Source of the DNA: Candidatus Pacearchaeota archaeon
Lineage (GTDB): Archaea > Nanobdellota > Nanobdellia > Pacearchaeales > GW2011-AR1
Assembly (NCBI GenBank): GCA_017608985.1
Contig: JAFCEV010000008.1
Coordinates: 1 to 18,541 of the forward strand
Length of the DNA stretch: 18,541 nt
Direction of reading: 5' to 3'
A program made the translations under genes and the position numbers. Shown in pieces: positions 1 through 5,927 of this stretch. The notes beneath the pieces were generated by a model. It was not told where the DNA came from and searched no databases. It was given only the letters and a program-made list of their open reading frames with translations. Position 1 is the first letter of the stretch; every line of letters starts with the position of its first letter.

Positions 1-146
1 TTTACTGGAAACACAAAGGAGACCCCTATGCTGATTTGAAAGAAGAGCTTGAAAAAGAGATTGAAGAATTAGATGATGAAAAAAAGCAAAGGATTGAAGA
101 AATCAACGAGGAGTTTGAAAATCCTCTGAGTGAAATGTTTGGATAA
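1..146 (+). CDS. C-terminal end of an unrecognised protein (5' truncated by window edge)
   Basis: The reading frame that begins at base 3 is open from the window edge to a TAA at 144-146. It encodes about 47 residues. They start with YWKHKGDPYADLKEEL, continue as a very acidic helical stretch (EKEIEELDDEKKQRIEEINE) and end NPLSEMFG. Codon use and composition look like real coding sequence, and the helical part could form a coiled coil. The catalytic or defining part lies outside the window, so no function is assigned. Its stop codon directly touches the stop codon of the convergent gene on the other strand. Confidence 0.7.
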   Translation, partial: YWKHKGDPYADLKEELEKEIEELDDEKKQRIEEINEEFENPLSEMFG

Positions 147-452
147 TTAATCTCTTAATCCTGTTTTTCTTTCAAGTTCATTCAGAATAAGCTCTAGCAT
201 ATTTGTCCTTTCTTCTTCTTTTAATGGTCTAAGCCTAACTTTTCCTCCTATTGGCAAATCCCATTCTCCTTCTGTCAATTTAAATTCCAGTTTTCTATCA
301 GGCTTTATATAAGCCATAAGAATATCATACCCTAAAATAGTGAGATAAGATTTTTCTGTCTTTTCTTTTTCGTAATCCTCTATACTTAATTCATATACCT
401 CATATTTTTGTTTTTTAAGATTCTCCATTATTTTGTATATAATCTCATTCAT
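147..452 (-). CDS. hypothetical protein, 101 aa
   Basis: This is a small soluble protein I do not recognise. It has charged N-terminal helices, a central strand-rich part (SYLTILGYDILMAYIKP) and a loop containing LTEGEWDLPIGGKVRLRP, then a final amphipathic helix rich in Leu and Glu. There is no signal peptide or membrane segment. The start at 452 is supported by a TATA-like element on the minus strand at 474-481, at the spacing seen before other leaderless genes here. A second ATG lies eight codons further in. The gene is divergent from dph6, and its TAA (147-149) abuts the TAA of the convergent partial gene. Confidence 0.7.
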   Translation of the reverse strand: MNEIIYKIMENLKKQKYEVYELSIEDYEKEKTEKSYLTILGYDILMAYIKPDRKLEFKLTEGEWDLPIGGKVRLRPLKEEERTNMLELILNELERKTGLRD

Positions 453-473
453 AATTTTTATACCTATTATTTA

Positions 474-481
474 TTTTTAAA
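474..481 (-). promoter_or_regulatory. TATA box for the 101-aa gene
   Basis: Read on the minus strand the element is TTTAAAAA, 22-29 bases upstream of the ATG at 452. It sits back to back with the dph6 TATA box. Confidence 0.5.
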
Positions 482-483
482 CA

Positions 484-491
484 TTTATATA
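484..491 (+). promoter_or_regulatory. TATA box for dph6
   Basis: TTTATATA lies at -29 to -22 from the ATG at 513. No Shine-Dalgarno is present, so transcription probably starts at or next to the ATG (leaderless mRNA). Confidence 0.65.
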
Positions 492-512
492 CTCAATTAA
501 TTATTCTTCATC

Positions 513-1184
513 ATGAAAGCAGGTATTTTATTTTCAGGAGGGAAAGATTCCTGCTATTCAGCATATCTGGCAAAAAAAGCAGGACATGAATTAATCTGCC
601 TTATCTCTATCTTTTCTGAGAATCCAGAGAGTTATATGTTTCATACTCCTTCAATTGAAAAAACAAAAATACAGGCAAAAGTTATGAATATTCCTCTTCT
701 CATACAAAAGACAAAAGGAGAAAAAGAAAAAGAACTTGAGGATTTAGAAGAAGCAATTAAATTAGCCAAAGAAAAATATAAAATTAATGCAATAGTGAGC
801 GGGGCTTTAGCATCTAATTATCAAAAATCACGTATAGAAAATATATGCAGGAAACTGAATTTGAAATCAATAACTCCTTTATGGAATAAAAACGAGATTA
901 AATATCTAAATGAATTAATTAAAAATAAATTCAAAGTGATGATAGTGGGAATATTCGCTTATCCTCTTGACAGCAAATGGCTTGGAAAAGAAATTAATAA
1001 AAGATTTATTGATGAAATTAAAAAATTGAATGAAAAATATAAAATTCATCCTGCTGGAGAAGGCGGAGAATTTGAGACTTTTGTTCTAAATTGCCCTTTG
1101 TTTGAAAGGGAATTGAAAATTAAATCTTTCAAAGATTTTTCAACAGGAGAAAATAGCTGGAAAAGAAATATTGAATTGGAATAA
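513..1184 (+). CDS. dph6: diphthine--ammonia ligase (Dph6), ATP-PPase fold
   Basis: Dph6 performs the last step of diphthamide synthesis, the ATP-dependent amidation of diphthine on the histidine of elongation factor 2. The N-terminus carries the PP-loop SGGKDS (residues 8-13). The middle has the family motif IVSGALASNYQKSRIE (about 95-109), and the C-terminal part has AGEGGEFETFVLNCPLF (181-197), which is diagnostic of the archaeal MJ0570/Dph6 family. At 223 residues it is the usual archaeal length and lacks the C-terminal RidA-like domains of eukaryotic Dph6. The start is set by the TATA box at 484-491. Dph2, the first enzyme of the same pathway, lies 1.9 kb downstream on the other strand. 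Dph5 is not in the window. Confidence 0.93.
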   Translation: MKAGILFSGGKDSCYSAYLAKKAGHELICLISIFSENPESYMFHTPSIEKTKIQAKVMNIPLLIQKTKGEKEKELEDLEEAIKLAKEKYKINAIVSGALASNYQKSRIENICRKLNLKSITPLWNKNEIKYLNELIKNKFKVMIVGIFAYPLDSKWLGKEINKRFIDEIKKLNEKYKIHPAGEGGEFETFVLNCPLFERELKIKSFKDFSTGENSWKRNIELE

Positions 1185-1188
1185 TAAA

Positions 1189-1196
1189 TTTAAATA
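1189..1196 (+). promoter_or_regulatory. TATA box for a short transcript (tiny Lys-rich gene)
   Basis: TTTAAATA lies directly after the dph6 stop. With the spacing used elsewhere in the window, transcription would begin near 1218, just before the strong AGGAGG at 1224-1229. Confidence 0.5.
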
Positions 1197-1223
1197 TTCC
1201 AAAGTTCTGAATATTTGACAAAA

Positions 1224-1229
1224 AGGAGG
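1224..1229 (+). promoter_or_regulatory. Shine-Dalgarno AGGAGG of the tiny gene
   Basis: A perfect AGGAGG sits 17 bases before the ATG at 1247, which is farther than usual. A GTG at 1242 (12 bases away, other frame) and in-frame ATT codons at 1232 and 1235 are nearer, so the real start is uncertain. Confidence 0.5.
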
Positions 1230-1246
1230 AGATTATTCTTAGTGAT

Positions 1247-1282
1247 ATGGCAAAGAAAAAAGCAAAAAAGAAAAAGAAGTGA
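1247..1282 (+). CDS. tiny Lys-rich peptide gene, 11 aa
   Basis: ATG at 1247 opens an 11-codon frame encoding MAKKKAKKKKK, closed by tandem in-frame stops TGA TAA (1280-1285). The unit looks complete: its own TATA box (1189-1196), an AGGAGG upstream and a T-rich tract (1304-1325) behind it, giving an expected transcript of about 90-100 nt. The peptide is almost pure lysine and could bind RNA or the ribosome, but no function is known to me. The same interval could instead be a small non-coding RNA. The next gene on the opposite strand also encodes a protein with a poly-Lys tail. Confidence 0.4.
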   Translation: MAKKKAKKKKK

Positions 1283-1303
1283 TAATATTCATCTCTTAAA
1301 TTA

Positions 1304-1325
1304 TTTTTGTTTTTTATTTTTATTT
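1304..1325 (+). terminator. T-rich terminator tract
   Basis: The stretch is almost pure T on the plus strand (TTTTTGTTTTTTATTTTTAT type). Oligo-T without a hairpin is the usual intrinsic termination signal in archaea. It would end the short transcript that starts near 1218. It overlaps the first bases of the convergent MGMT-like gene's 3' end. Confidence 0.5.
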
Positions 1326-1565
1326 AAGTTTTTCTTCTTCTAATAATTCTCTTTTACTCTTTTTGAGTAAATTATTATAACCTCCTAATTTCCCGTCTGT
1401 TCTGATAACCTTATAACAGGGAACTGATGTATCTTTATTGCTTTTCAAAATCATTCCAACAGCTCTCGGAGAAGTTTTAAATTTTTTAGCAAGAAATTTA
1501 TAGGTTGTAGTCTTGCCTTTTGGAACTTTTTTAACATAATTAAAGATATTTTCTTTTAATTTCAT
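1320..1565 (-). CDS. minimal methylated-DNA--cysteine methyltransferase-like protein (C-terminal domain only)
   Basis: The 81 residues match only the DNA-binding/active-site domain of O6-alkylguanine-DNA alkyltransferases. VPKGKTTTYKFLAKKF is the usual start of that domain, SPRAVGMIL (residues 32-40) is the recognition helix with its Arg finger (R34), and VPCYKVIRTDGKLGGY (48-63) holds the acceptor Cys (C50). The normal motif is PCHRV; here His is replaced by Tyr. The N-terminal domain of full-length enzymes (about 150-180 aa) is absent. It may be a repair enzyme or an alkyltransferase-like DNA binder, although ATL proteins usually lose the Cys rather than the His. It starts 15 bases after the stop of the 37-aa gene, so it is probably the last gene of the tRNA-His/hisS operon. 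Confidence 0.8.
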   Translation of the reverse strand: MKLKENIFNYVKKVPKGKTTTYKFLAKKFKTSPRAVGMILKSNKDTSVPCYKVIRTDGKLGGYNNLLKKSKRELLEEEKLK

Positions 1566-1580
1566 TTATAATTTTAAGAA

Positions 1581-1694
1581 TTATTTTTTCTTCTTTTTCT
1601 TTTTGCTTAAAGCAGCTCTGCAAACAGCATAAGGATTTCTTGCATCATCTTTGGCTTTAACTTTTCTTACGCATCTGTCAAATTTAGCAGGCAT
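1581..1694 (-). CDS. 37-aa protein with Cys-Cys motif and poly-Lys tail
   Basis: A strong Shine-Dalgarno (GGAGGTGA, minus strand, near 1700) precedes the ATG at 1694, and the frame closes with TAA at 1581-1583. The protein begins MPAKFDRCVRKVKAKDDARN, continues PYAVCRAALS and ends in seven lysines. Two cysteines (C8, C25) flank a helix-like stretch. I recall FDxCV...NPYAVC as a motif recurring in short archaeal and phage-related proteins, but I know no function, and that recollection should be treated as weak. The gene sits 34 bases behind hisS and 15 bases ahead of the MGMT-like gene, so it is probably translated from the hisS transcript. Confidence 0.75.
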   Translation of the reverse strand: MPAKFDRCVRKVKAKDDARNPYAVCRAALSKKKKKKK

Positions 1695-1728
1695 CTTCTC
1701 ACCTCCAAAATATAAATTTTCTTTATTT

Positions 1729-2862
1729 TCAAAAAATCTCTCCCCTTTTTATTTCTTTCCCACTTTTCATATCCTTGATTTTAAATTTCTTTGACTTGAC
1801 TTCTTTTTCTCCGACAAATATAACCTTCTCAAATTTATAGGAATTTGCATATTCAAGTGCTCTTGAAGGTTTGCCGTAAAATACAGAAACAGATTTTCCT
1901 TTAGTCCTTAATCTTCTAGCAATTTTTATTGCTTCTTTGTCCTGTCCTAATGAAATAACTAAATATTTTTCTTTATCTGCATCTATTTTTGCTATTTCTG
2001 AAATTCTTTCTAATCCAAAAGTAATTCCTGTTGCCTGAATATCTCCTACTTTATAACTTCCACCAGCAGCAATAGTTTCTTTGATTCCCTTAACTTTTAT
2101 TTCAAAAACATTTCCATTGTAATATGAAAGTCCTCTAACAACAGTAGGAGAAAATAAAACTTTCAGTCTGTATAATTTACAATATTTTTTTAACTCTTCA
2201 ATTTCAGAATAACTCTTATATTTCTTAAAATAGGATTCTGGTTTCTTAACAATGTTTAATATTTTAGCTGCTCCAAGTTTAGATAAATTATTCTTAATTT
2301 CCTGCTCACTTAACTTATTATATTTATCAATCTCTCTTAAAGTCTGTTCTTTATTTTTTTTAATTCCATTGTCTTCCAGAATCTCATTAAGAAGTTTTCT
2401 GTTGTTAATCAGAATTAATGGTTTAATTCCTAATTTTTTCCAAATCTCATCTGCAAGTCCTAAAATCTCTGCTTCATCTTTAATTGTAGAGCCAATTGTA
2501 TCAATGTCACACTGGGTAAATTGTCGAAATCGATTTGCAGAAACAGGTTCATCTCTGAAAACTTCTCCTATTTGGTATCTCTTATAAGGAAGCTTTTTAT
2601 TTTTAGCCAATCTTTTAAGTTGAAATGTGAATTCATATCTTAAAGCCAGTTTTCTTTTTCCTTTGTCTTTTAATTTGAAAATATCTGAAATTGCTTCGTC
2701 ATTTGGATTTTCTTCTTTTACAAATTTTTCATATTCTATTGCAGGAGTTTCAGCAGGCTCAAATCCATATTTTTCAAAAGTTTCCACTAACATTTTTCGA
2801 ATTTCTGCCCGCTTTACAGCTTCATTGCCTGAATAATCTTTAAAGCCTTTTACTGTATTCAT
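1729..2862 (-). CDS. hisS: histidyl-tRNA synthetase (HisRS)
   Basis: A class II aminoacyl-tRNA synthetase that charges tRNA-His. Visible landmarks are VKGFKDY at the N-terminus (4-10), LALRYEFTFQLKRLA (73-86; compare LRYDLTVP), motif 2 YQIGEVFRDE...RFRQFTQCDIDTIG (96-124), the HisA motif VVRGLSYYNGNVFE (241-254), and motif 3 with AAGGSYKVGD...GITFGLERI (265-287). The anticodon-binding domain occupies about 299-377. At 377 residues it is shorter than typical 410-430 aa enzymes, mainly in the insertion and C-terminal regions. The usual RGLDYY reads RGLSYY here; the catalytic Arg is kept. The ATG at 2862 has a GGGGGATG Shine-Dalgarno, and the gene directly follows the tRNA-His gene with no promoter between them. 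Confidence 0.95.
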   Translation of the reverse strand: MNTVKGFKDYSGNEAVKRAEIRKMLVETFEKYGFEPAETPAIEYEKFVKEENPNDEAISDIFKLKDKGKRKLALRYEFTFQLKRLAKNKKLPYKRYQIGEVFRDEPVSANRFRQFTQCDIDTIGSTIKDEAEILGLADEIWKKLGIKPLILINNRKLLNEILEDNGIKKNKEQTLREIDKYNKLSEQEIKNNLSKLGAAKILNIVKKPESYFKKYKSYSEIEELKKYCKLYRLKVLFSPTVVRGLSYYNGNVFEIKVKGIKETIAAGGSYKVGDIQATGITFGLERISEIAKIDADKEKYLVISLGQDKEAIKIARRLRTKGKSVSVFYGKPSRALEYANSYKFEKVIFVGEKEVKSKKFKIKDMKSGKEIKRGEIF

Positions 2863-2886
2863 TTTAACATCCCCCTTTGTTTTTCT

Positions 2887-2891
2887 AAAAA
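2887..2891 (-). terminator. T5 tract between tRNA-His and hisS
   Basis: On the minus strand five Ts follow the tRNA-His 3' end immediately. This can act as an oligo-T terminator. Since hisS has no TATA box of its own in the 29 bases that separate them, termination is probably partial. Confidence 0.4.
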
Positions 2892-2963
2892 GGTGGAAGG
2901 AGAGAATCGAACTCTCTTCTCGCGGACCACAACCGCGCGTACTACCAATATACTACATCCACC
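2892..2963 (-). tRNA. tRNA-His (GTG)
   Basis: Read on the minus strand, the sequence folds into a cloverleaf. The 7-bp acceptor is GTGGATG/CTTCCAC with one T-T mismatch at position 6. The D arm is GTAT/GTAC, the anticodon stem CGCGG/CCGCG, and its loop TTGTGGT gives anticodon GTG. The T arm is GAGAG/CTCTC around TTCGATT. The discriminator is C73, and the base just before position 1 is G, so G-1:C73, the hallmark recognised by HisRS, appears to be encoded in the gene (2963). CCA is not encoded and there is no intron. The gene lies directly upstream of hisS on the same strand. Confidence 0.95.
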
Positions 2964-3088
2964 ATTTATATTTAATTGAATTGAATAAGAATTAAAAAGG
3001 TTTCCACTAAGAGTATCTGTTCTAATGATGCCGATAACTCCTATTGATTTTCATAAACATAAGAGATATATTAGGTTTTTAAGATTAA

Positions 3089-4075
3089 CTAAAGAATCCC
3101 CTCTTCCAAAAGTTCATCCCAGGATTTTTCTCCAAGCCCCACCAAAGCCTCTCTGAAAGTTATCAGAGGTTTTTCATATTTTGAAAAATCATCAATTGCA
3201 ATTCTCGGACAAGCAAGTTCAATAAAACAATCCACAGAATAAAAATTCATTATCTTATCAGGAGTGATTTCATTCATTGTAATAATTATTGTCTCTTTGT
3301 CTTTTTTCTTTAACTTGCCAATAAGAAATTCTGCTGCTCCAAACCTCTGCCCCAATTTTCTTTCTGTTATTATTCCTATCTTCTTTGCTTTTCTGAATTT
3401 ATCAATCAGCACACTTCTCTGTTTCAAAACTTTATCTCTTACATTTTCCATGTTTGTAATTTTATCATTATAGACATCAAGAAGAAACACAGGTTTTTTC
3501 ACAGCAAGGGCTGCACCCATTGCATGGAAATTATTTCCTATTATTAAAAAACAATCAACTTCTTTTTCAATCTCTTTTAATCCAGAATATTCACATCCAA
3601 GCACATGCCCTTCATAAGCAACAACTCCTGACTTTTTTGATAAAATAATCTCTTTTTCATTATTTTTATAAAATTTTCTTATTTTTTCAATATCCTGCCT
3701 GTGCTGAATTGAATAACAAAGCCCTATCTTGTTAAATTCTTTAAGATTTTCTAGGGATTTTTCCATAAGTGGTTCTAAATCCAGTTCATCTTTTATTTCA
3801 ATATAAATTACAGGGAATTCTGTTTTCATATATTCTGCATGTCCAAAATGCACAATTAAATCAGCATTCAATTCTTTTGCTTCGTGAATTGCAATTGAAC
3901 ACCCTCCCCAACAAGTTTCTCCTGAAAAAATCGCTTCAATTCCAAGTTTTTCAAATATTTCAGAGATTTCAAATGCATCCTGTTTCACTCCTTCAGGCAA
4001 CTGAACCAGAACTTTTTTCGGATTTCTTTTTTTAAGTTCAGAGATTAATTTTTCTTTTTCAAAATTTAATGCCAT
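3089..4075 (-). CDS. dph2: diphthamide synthase subunit Dph2 (4Fe-4S enzyme)
   Basis: Dph2 transfers the 3-amino-3-carboxypropyl group of S-adenosylmethionine to the histidine of EF-2, the first step of diphthamide synthesis. In archaea it is a homodimer with a 4Fe-4S cluster held by three cysteines, one from each of its three domains. All three are present: C55 in SGETCWGGCS, C161 in VLGCEYSG and C289 in LACPRIAIDD, close to positions 59, 163 and 287 of the characterised Pyrococcus enzyme. VLVQLPEGVK near the N-terminus is also typical. At 328 residues it is full length. The TATA box at 4097-4104 (minus strand) fixes the start and suggests a leaderless mRNA. It is divergent from the U32 gene. 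Confidence 0.94.
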   Translation of the reverse strand: MALNFEKEKLISELKKRNPKKVLVQLPEGVKQDAFEISEIFEKLGIEAIFSGETCWGGCSIAIHEAKELNADLIVHFGHAEYMKTEFPVIYIEIKDELDLEPLMEKSLENLKEFNKIGLCYSIQHRQDIEKIRKFYKNNEKEIILSKKSGVVAYEGHVLGCEYSGLKEIEKEVDCFLIIGNNFHAMGAALAVKKPVFLLDVYNDKITNMENVRDKVLKQRSVLIDKFRKAKKIGIITERKLGQRFGAAEFLIGKLKKKDKETIIITMNEITPDKIMNFYSVDCFIELACPRIAIDDFSKYEKPLITFREALVGLGEKSWDELLEEGIL

Positions 4076-4096
4076 ACTAAGAAAACCAGCACCCAG

Positions 4097-4104
4097 TTTA
4101 AAAG
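4097..4104 (-). promoter_or_regulatory. TATA box for dph2
   Basis: CTTTTAAA on the minus strand lies 22-29 bases upstream of the ATG at 4075. Confidence 0.6.
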
Positions 4105-4213
4105 CTTAACTGAAAAAATTAAAAGTAAACTAACAAACTATACAAAATTTTATAAATTTCCAAGTTGACAGGCAATTATCTGAACTATTTTTATCTGAGT
4201 TAAAAACGAATTC

Positions 4214-4221
4214 TTTTTATA
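4214..4221 (+). promoter_or_regulatory. TATA box for the U32-family gene
   Basis: TTTTTATA lies at -29 to -22 from the ATG at 4243. There is no Shine-Dalgarno. Confidence 0.6.
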
Positions 4222-4242
4222 CTAATAAAATTTTCATCAATT

Positions 4243-5424
4243 ATGAAAAAATATGAACTAATGGCGCCTGCAGGAGACTTTCCTATGTTAATTACAGCAA
4301 TAAACGCAGGGGCAGATGCAGTATATTTTGGATTAAAGAAATTTTCCATGAGAAAAAATGCAAAAAATTTTACAATCAGGGATTTAGACAAAATAGAAAA
4401 AATCTGTAAACCAAGAAATATTAAGAGATATTTGACTTTAAATACAATAATTTATGACAATGAGATTCAAAAGGTAGATAAAATTCTAAAAAAAGTTAAA
4501 AATAAGATTGATGCTGTTATTTGCTGGGATTTGTCAGTAATTGAACTTTGCAGAAAACATAAAATCCCTTTTCATGTTTCAACACAGGCATCTGTCTCAA
4601 ATACAAAAGCAGCAGAATTTTATAAGAAGCTGGGAGCAGAGAGAATTGTTTTGGCAAGAGAATTAAATCTAAAACAAATAAAAAAAATCTCAAGAATAAT
4701 CAGCATTGAATGTTTTATTCACGGAGCAATGTGTGTTTCAGTATCAGGAAGATGTTTTACTTCTCAATTTTTATTTAATAAATCAGCAAATCGCGGAGAA
4801 TGCATTCATCCGTGCAGAAGAAGTTATATTATAAAAGATAAGCAAGAAGGATATGAACTAGAACTTGACAATGATAAGGTTTTGTCTGCAAAAGATTTAT
4901 GTACTCTGCCTTTTATTGAAAAATTAAAAAAAGCGGGAATCACGGCATTTAAAATTGAAGGAAGAAATCGTGAGCCAAGATATGTTGACAAGGTTGTAAG
5001 AGTTTATAGAGAAGCATTGGATAAAAAATTAACTAAAGAAGAGATCAAAGAAGGAATAGAAGAACTGAAAAAAGTTTATAATAAAGGATTCTCTTCAGGA
5101 TTTTATTTGGGATTGCCGACACCAGATGATTTTGCAAAAATTGAGCACAGTGCAGCAACAGAAAAAAAACATTTTATTGGAAATATAACTCGCTATTATT
5201 CGAGAATAGGAGTTGCAACAATTAAACTGGTTTCTGAATTAAAAGTTGGGGATGATGTAATTATAATAGGAAAAACAACTGGCTTGAAAAAAGCAAAAGT
5301 TGAAAGACTAGAAATAAGAAAGAAACCAATTATTAAAGGAATAAAAGGACAGGAAGTCGGATTAAAACTTCCAAAAGTAAGAAAAAACGATGAAGTCTAT
5401 AAAATTATAAAAATAAGGAGTTAA
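4243..5424 (+). CDS. U32 family protein (RlhA/TrhP/UbiU-like Fe-S protein)
   Basis: Once called peptidase U32, this family includes the bacterial RNA hydroxylases TrhP (tRNA U34 5-hydroxylation) and RlhA (23S rRNA) and the ubiquinone hydroxylation proteins UbiU/V. The N-terminal TIM-barrel part begins ELMAPAGDFPML and GADAVYFG. The family signature is ECFIHGAMCVSVSGRCFTSQ (156-175). Cysteines C164, C171, C187 and C191 (GECIHPC) match the expected 4Fe-4S ligands. FKIEGRNR and RYVDKVVRVYREAL follow, and the C-terminus (about 310-393) is a small beta-barrel with KVGDDVIIIGKTTG. Length (393) is close to the TrhP/RlhA short forms. An RNA substrate fits the translation-heavy neighbourhood, but it is not shown by the sequence. 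Confidence 0.88.
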   Translation: MKKYELMAPAGDFPMLITAINAGADAVYFGLKKFSMRKNAKNFTIRDLDKIEKICKPRNIKRYLTLNTIIYDNEIQKVDKILKKVKNKIDAVICWDLSVIELCRKHKIPFHVSTQASVSNTKAAEFYKKLGAERIVLARELNLKQIKKISRIISIECFIHGAMCVSVSGRCFTSQFLFNKSANRGECIHPCRRSYIIKDKQEGYELELDNDKVLSAKDLCTLPFIEKLKKAGITAFKIEGRNREPRYVDKVVRVYREALDKKLTKEEIKEGIEELKKVYNKGFSSGFYLGLPTPDDFAKIEHSAATEKKHFIGNITRYYSRIGVATIKLVSELKVGDDVIIIGKTTGLKKAKVERLEIRKKPIIKGIKGQEVGLKLPKVRKNDEVYKIIKIRS

Positions 5425-5439
5425 AAAATAAAATAAAAA

Positions 5440-5886
5440 TTAAAATTCTGTAGTTACAGTATTCTGGCAAAGTTGCACTTCTCCTAAATCACTTATGAAA
5501 TAAGGAGTTACTTGTATTTCATTTGCACCTGAAATGCCTGCATTCATAGAACTGTTTGTCTTTGTTTCTAATGGGCCTAATGCAATTCCAAAATCAAGAA
5601 CATCACTATAATCTACACCATTAGATAAGACTACTCTCACTCCTCCTATTTCATCACCACTTCCTGTTCTTCTTAATGTTACAGAATATACTCCTGATGA
5701 AGTCTCATTTATTTTTACTGCTGTTATCTCAACTTCTTGACATTTTTGAGAAAGTCCAACCTGTTCAGCTCCACCCTGGACAAGATTTCTTACAACTACC
5801 CAGATAATTCCAAGAGCCACTAAAACCAACAGTATTATAATTAATGTAGTCACAACAGCAGACATTCCTTGTTTATTTTTTATCAT
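5440..5886 (-). CDS. archaeal type IV pilin-like protein (class III prepilin)
   Basis: The N-terminus has a short basic leader (MIKNKQG) followed by MSAVVTTLIIILLVLVALG, one long hydrophobic helix. This is the form of archaeal type IV prepilins, with cleavage by a prepilin peptidase expected after G7. After the helix comes a strand-rich, Thr/Ser/Asn-rich domain with two cysteines (C49, C140) placed to form a disulphide outside the cell. At 148 residues it is of normal pilin size. A strong Shine-Dalgarno (AAAGGAGGTTGAT, minus strand, 5888-5900) precedes the ATG. It lies 41 bases behind gltX on the same strand and could be co-transcribed. No assembly ATPase or platform protein is in the window. 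An archaellin or a secretion pseudopilin is possible. Confidence 0.82.
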   Translation of the reverse strand: MIKNKQGMSAVVTTLIIILLVLVALGIIWVVVRNLVQGGAEQVGLSQKCQEVEITAVKINETSSGVYSVTLRRTGSGDEIGGVRVVLSNGVDYSDVLDFGIALGPLETKTNSSMNAGISGANEIQVTPYFISDLGEVQLCQNTVTTEF

Positions 5887-5927
5887 ATCAACCTCCTTTC
5901 ATCCTTTATTATGAATTAATTAATTAT

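Noticed and set aside
2252..2836. Plus-strand open frames opposite hisS
   Set aside because: They are antisense shadows of a well-supported gene, with Ser/Phe/Leu-rich nonsense translation. The same holds for the frames opposite dph2, gltX, the TIM-barrel gene and uL16.
3025..3160. Short plus-strand frame starting at ATGATG between tRNA-His and dph2, and a possible C/D-box RNA there
   Set aside because: No TATA box at the expected spacing, no Shine-Dalgarno, and most of the frame is antisense to dph2. ATGATG resembles box C but no properly spaced box D (CTGA) follows.
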